Shown here: one piece after another, positions 5,445 to 5,468 of the stretch
Numbering within the stretch: the stretch's first letter is position 1
Layout: every line of letters starts with the position of its first letter
Source: Acidaminococcaceae bacterium
GTDB lineage: Bacteria > Bacillota > Negativicutes > Acidaminococcales > Acidaminococcaceae
NCBI GenBank assembly: GCA_024405585.1
Contig: JAKSOM010000070.1
Coordinates: 1-5,468, forward strand
DNA: 5,468 nt
Reading direction: 5' to 3'
The notes under the pieces: generated by a model
The model's input: only the letters and a program-made list of their open reading frames with translations
Told to the model about the DNA's origin: nothing
The model's database searches: none
Translations under genes and position numbers: made by a program

Positions 5445-5468
5445 AAATGCTGTTTTTTGACGGCATTT
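5445..5468 (+). terminator. Possible terminator hairpin at the operon end, cut by the window edge
   Basis: AAATGCTG (5445-5452) can pair with CGGCATTT (5461-5468) through eight pairs including one G-T wobble, with an eight-base loop TTTTTTGA. An A-run precedes it and the right arm ends in Ts at the last base of the window, so the T-tract needed for a Rho-independent terminator, if any, lies outside. The position about 80 bases after the peptidase stop fits an operon end. The stem is modest, and an alternative reading is chance in AT-rich DNA. Confidence 0.4.

Overview
The window is a densely packed, single-strand (+) stretch of bacterial chromosome. A SepF-family division protein, a TypA/BipA of the form common in Gram-positive lineages, a second-type EF-G and a compact DEAD-box helicase together suggest Bacillota. 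The mid-range base composition and strong AAGGAG/AGGTGA ribosome binding sites fit this. A diderm Negativicutes relative is possible, but that is a guess from the look of the proteins, not a demonstrated placement.

Layout. Bases 1-1307 hold the last ~434 codons of typA; its GTPase domain lies upstream of the window. The stop overlaps the start of sepF (1307-1630) by one base (TAATG). An ~80-base gap follows with a very good extended -10 promoter (1647-1675) and a strong ribosome binding site. Then comes a 692-codon EF-G paralogue (1711-3789), which overlaps a 369-codon DEAD-box RNA helicase (3786-4895) by ATGA. Four bases later starts a 154-codon membrane aspartyl peptidase of the prepilin peptidase A24 family (4900-5364). 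The last ~100 bases are AT-rich. They hold a possible 26-codon micro-ORF and a hairpin, cut by the window end, that may be a terminator.

How the genes fit together. Two ribosome-associated translation GTPases (TypA and the EF-G paralogue) and an RNA helicase sit in tandem, with sepF and a prepilin-type peptidase as passengers. The tight overlaps imply two transcription units, typA-sepF and EF-G-helicase-peptidase, with possible read-through because no terminator separates them. A shared role in ribosome function or assembly under stress is an inference from family knowledge.

Most notable points. (1) The EF-G paralogue has Thr22 in place of the P-loop lysine and Phe84 in place of the catalytic histidine, while keeping the NKMD motif, intact domains IV and V, and codon use typical of a highly expressed gene. 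This makes it a candidate for a translocase that does not hydrolyse GTP. (2) A perfect 15-bp-arm inverted repeat lies inside the helicase coding region (3859-3890), directly after an internal promoter-like sequence, where an operator or RNA attenuator could sit.
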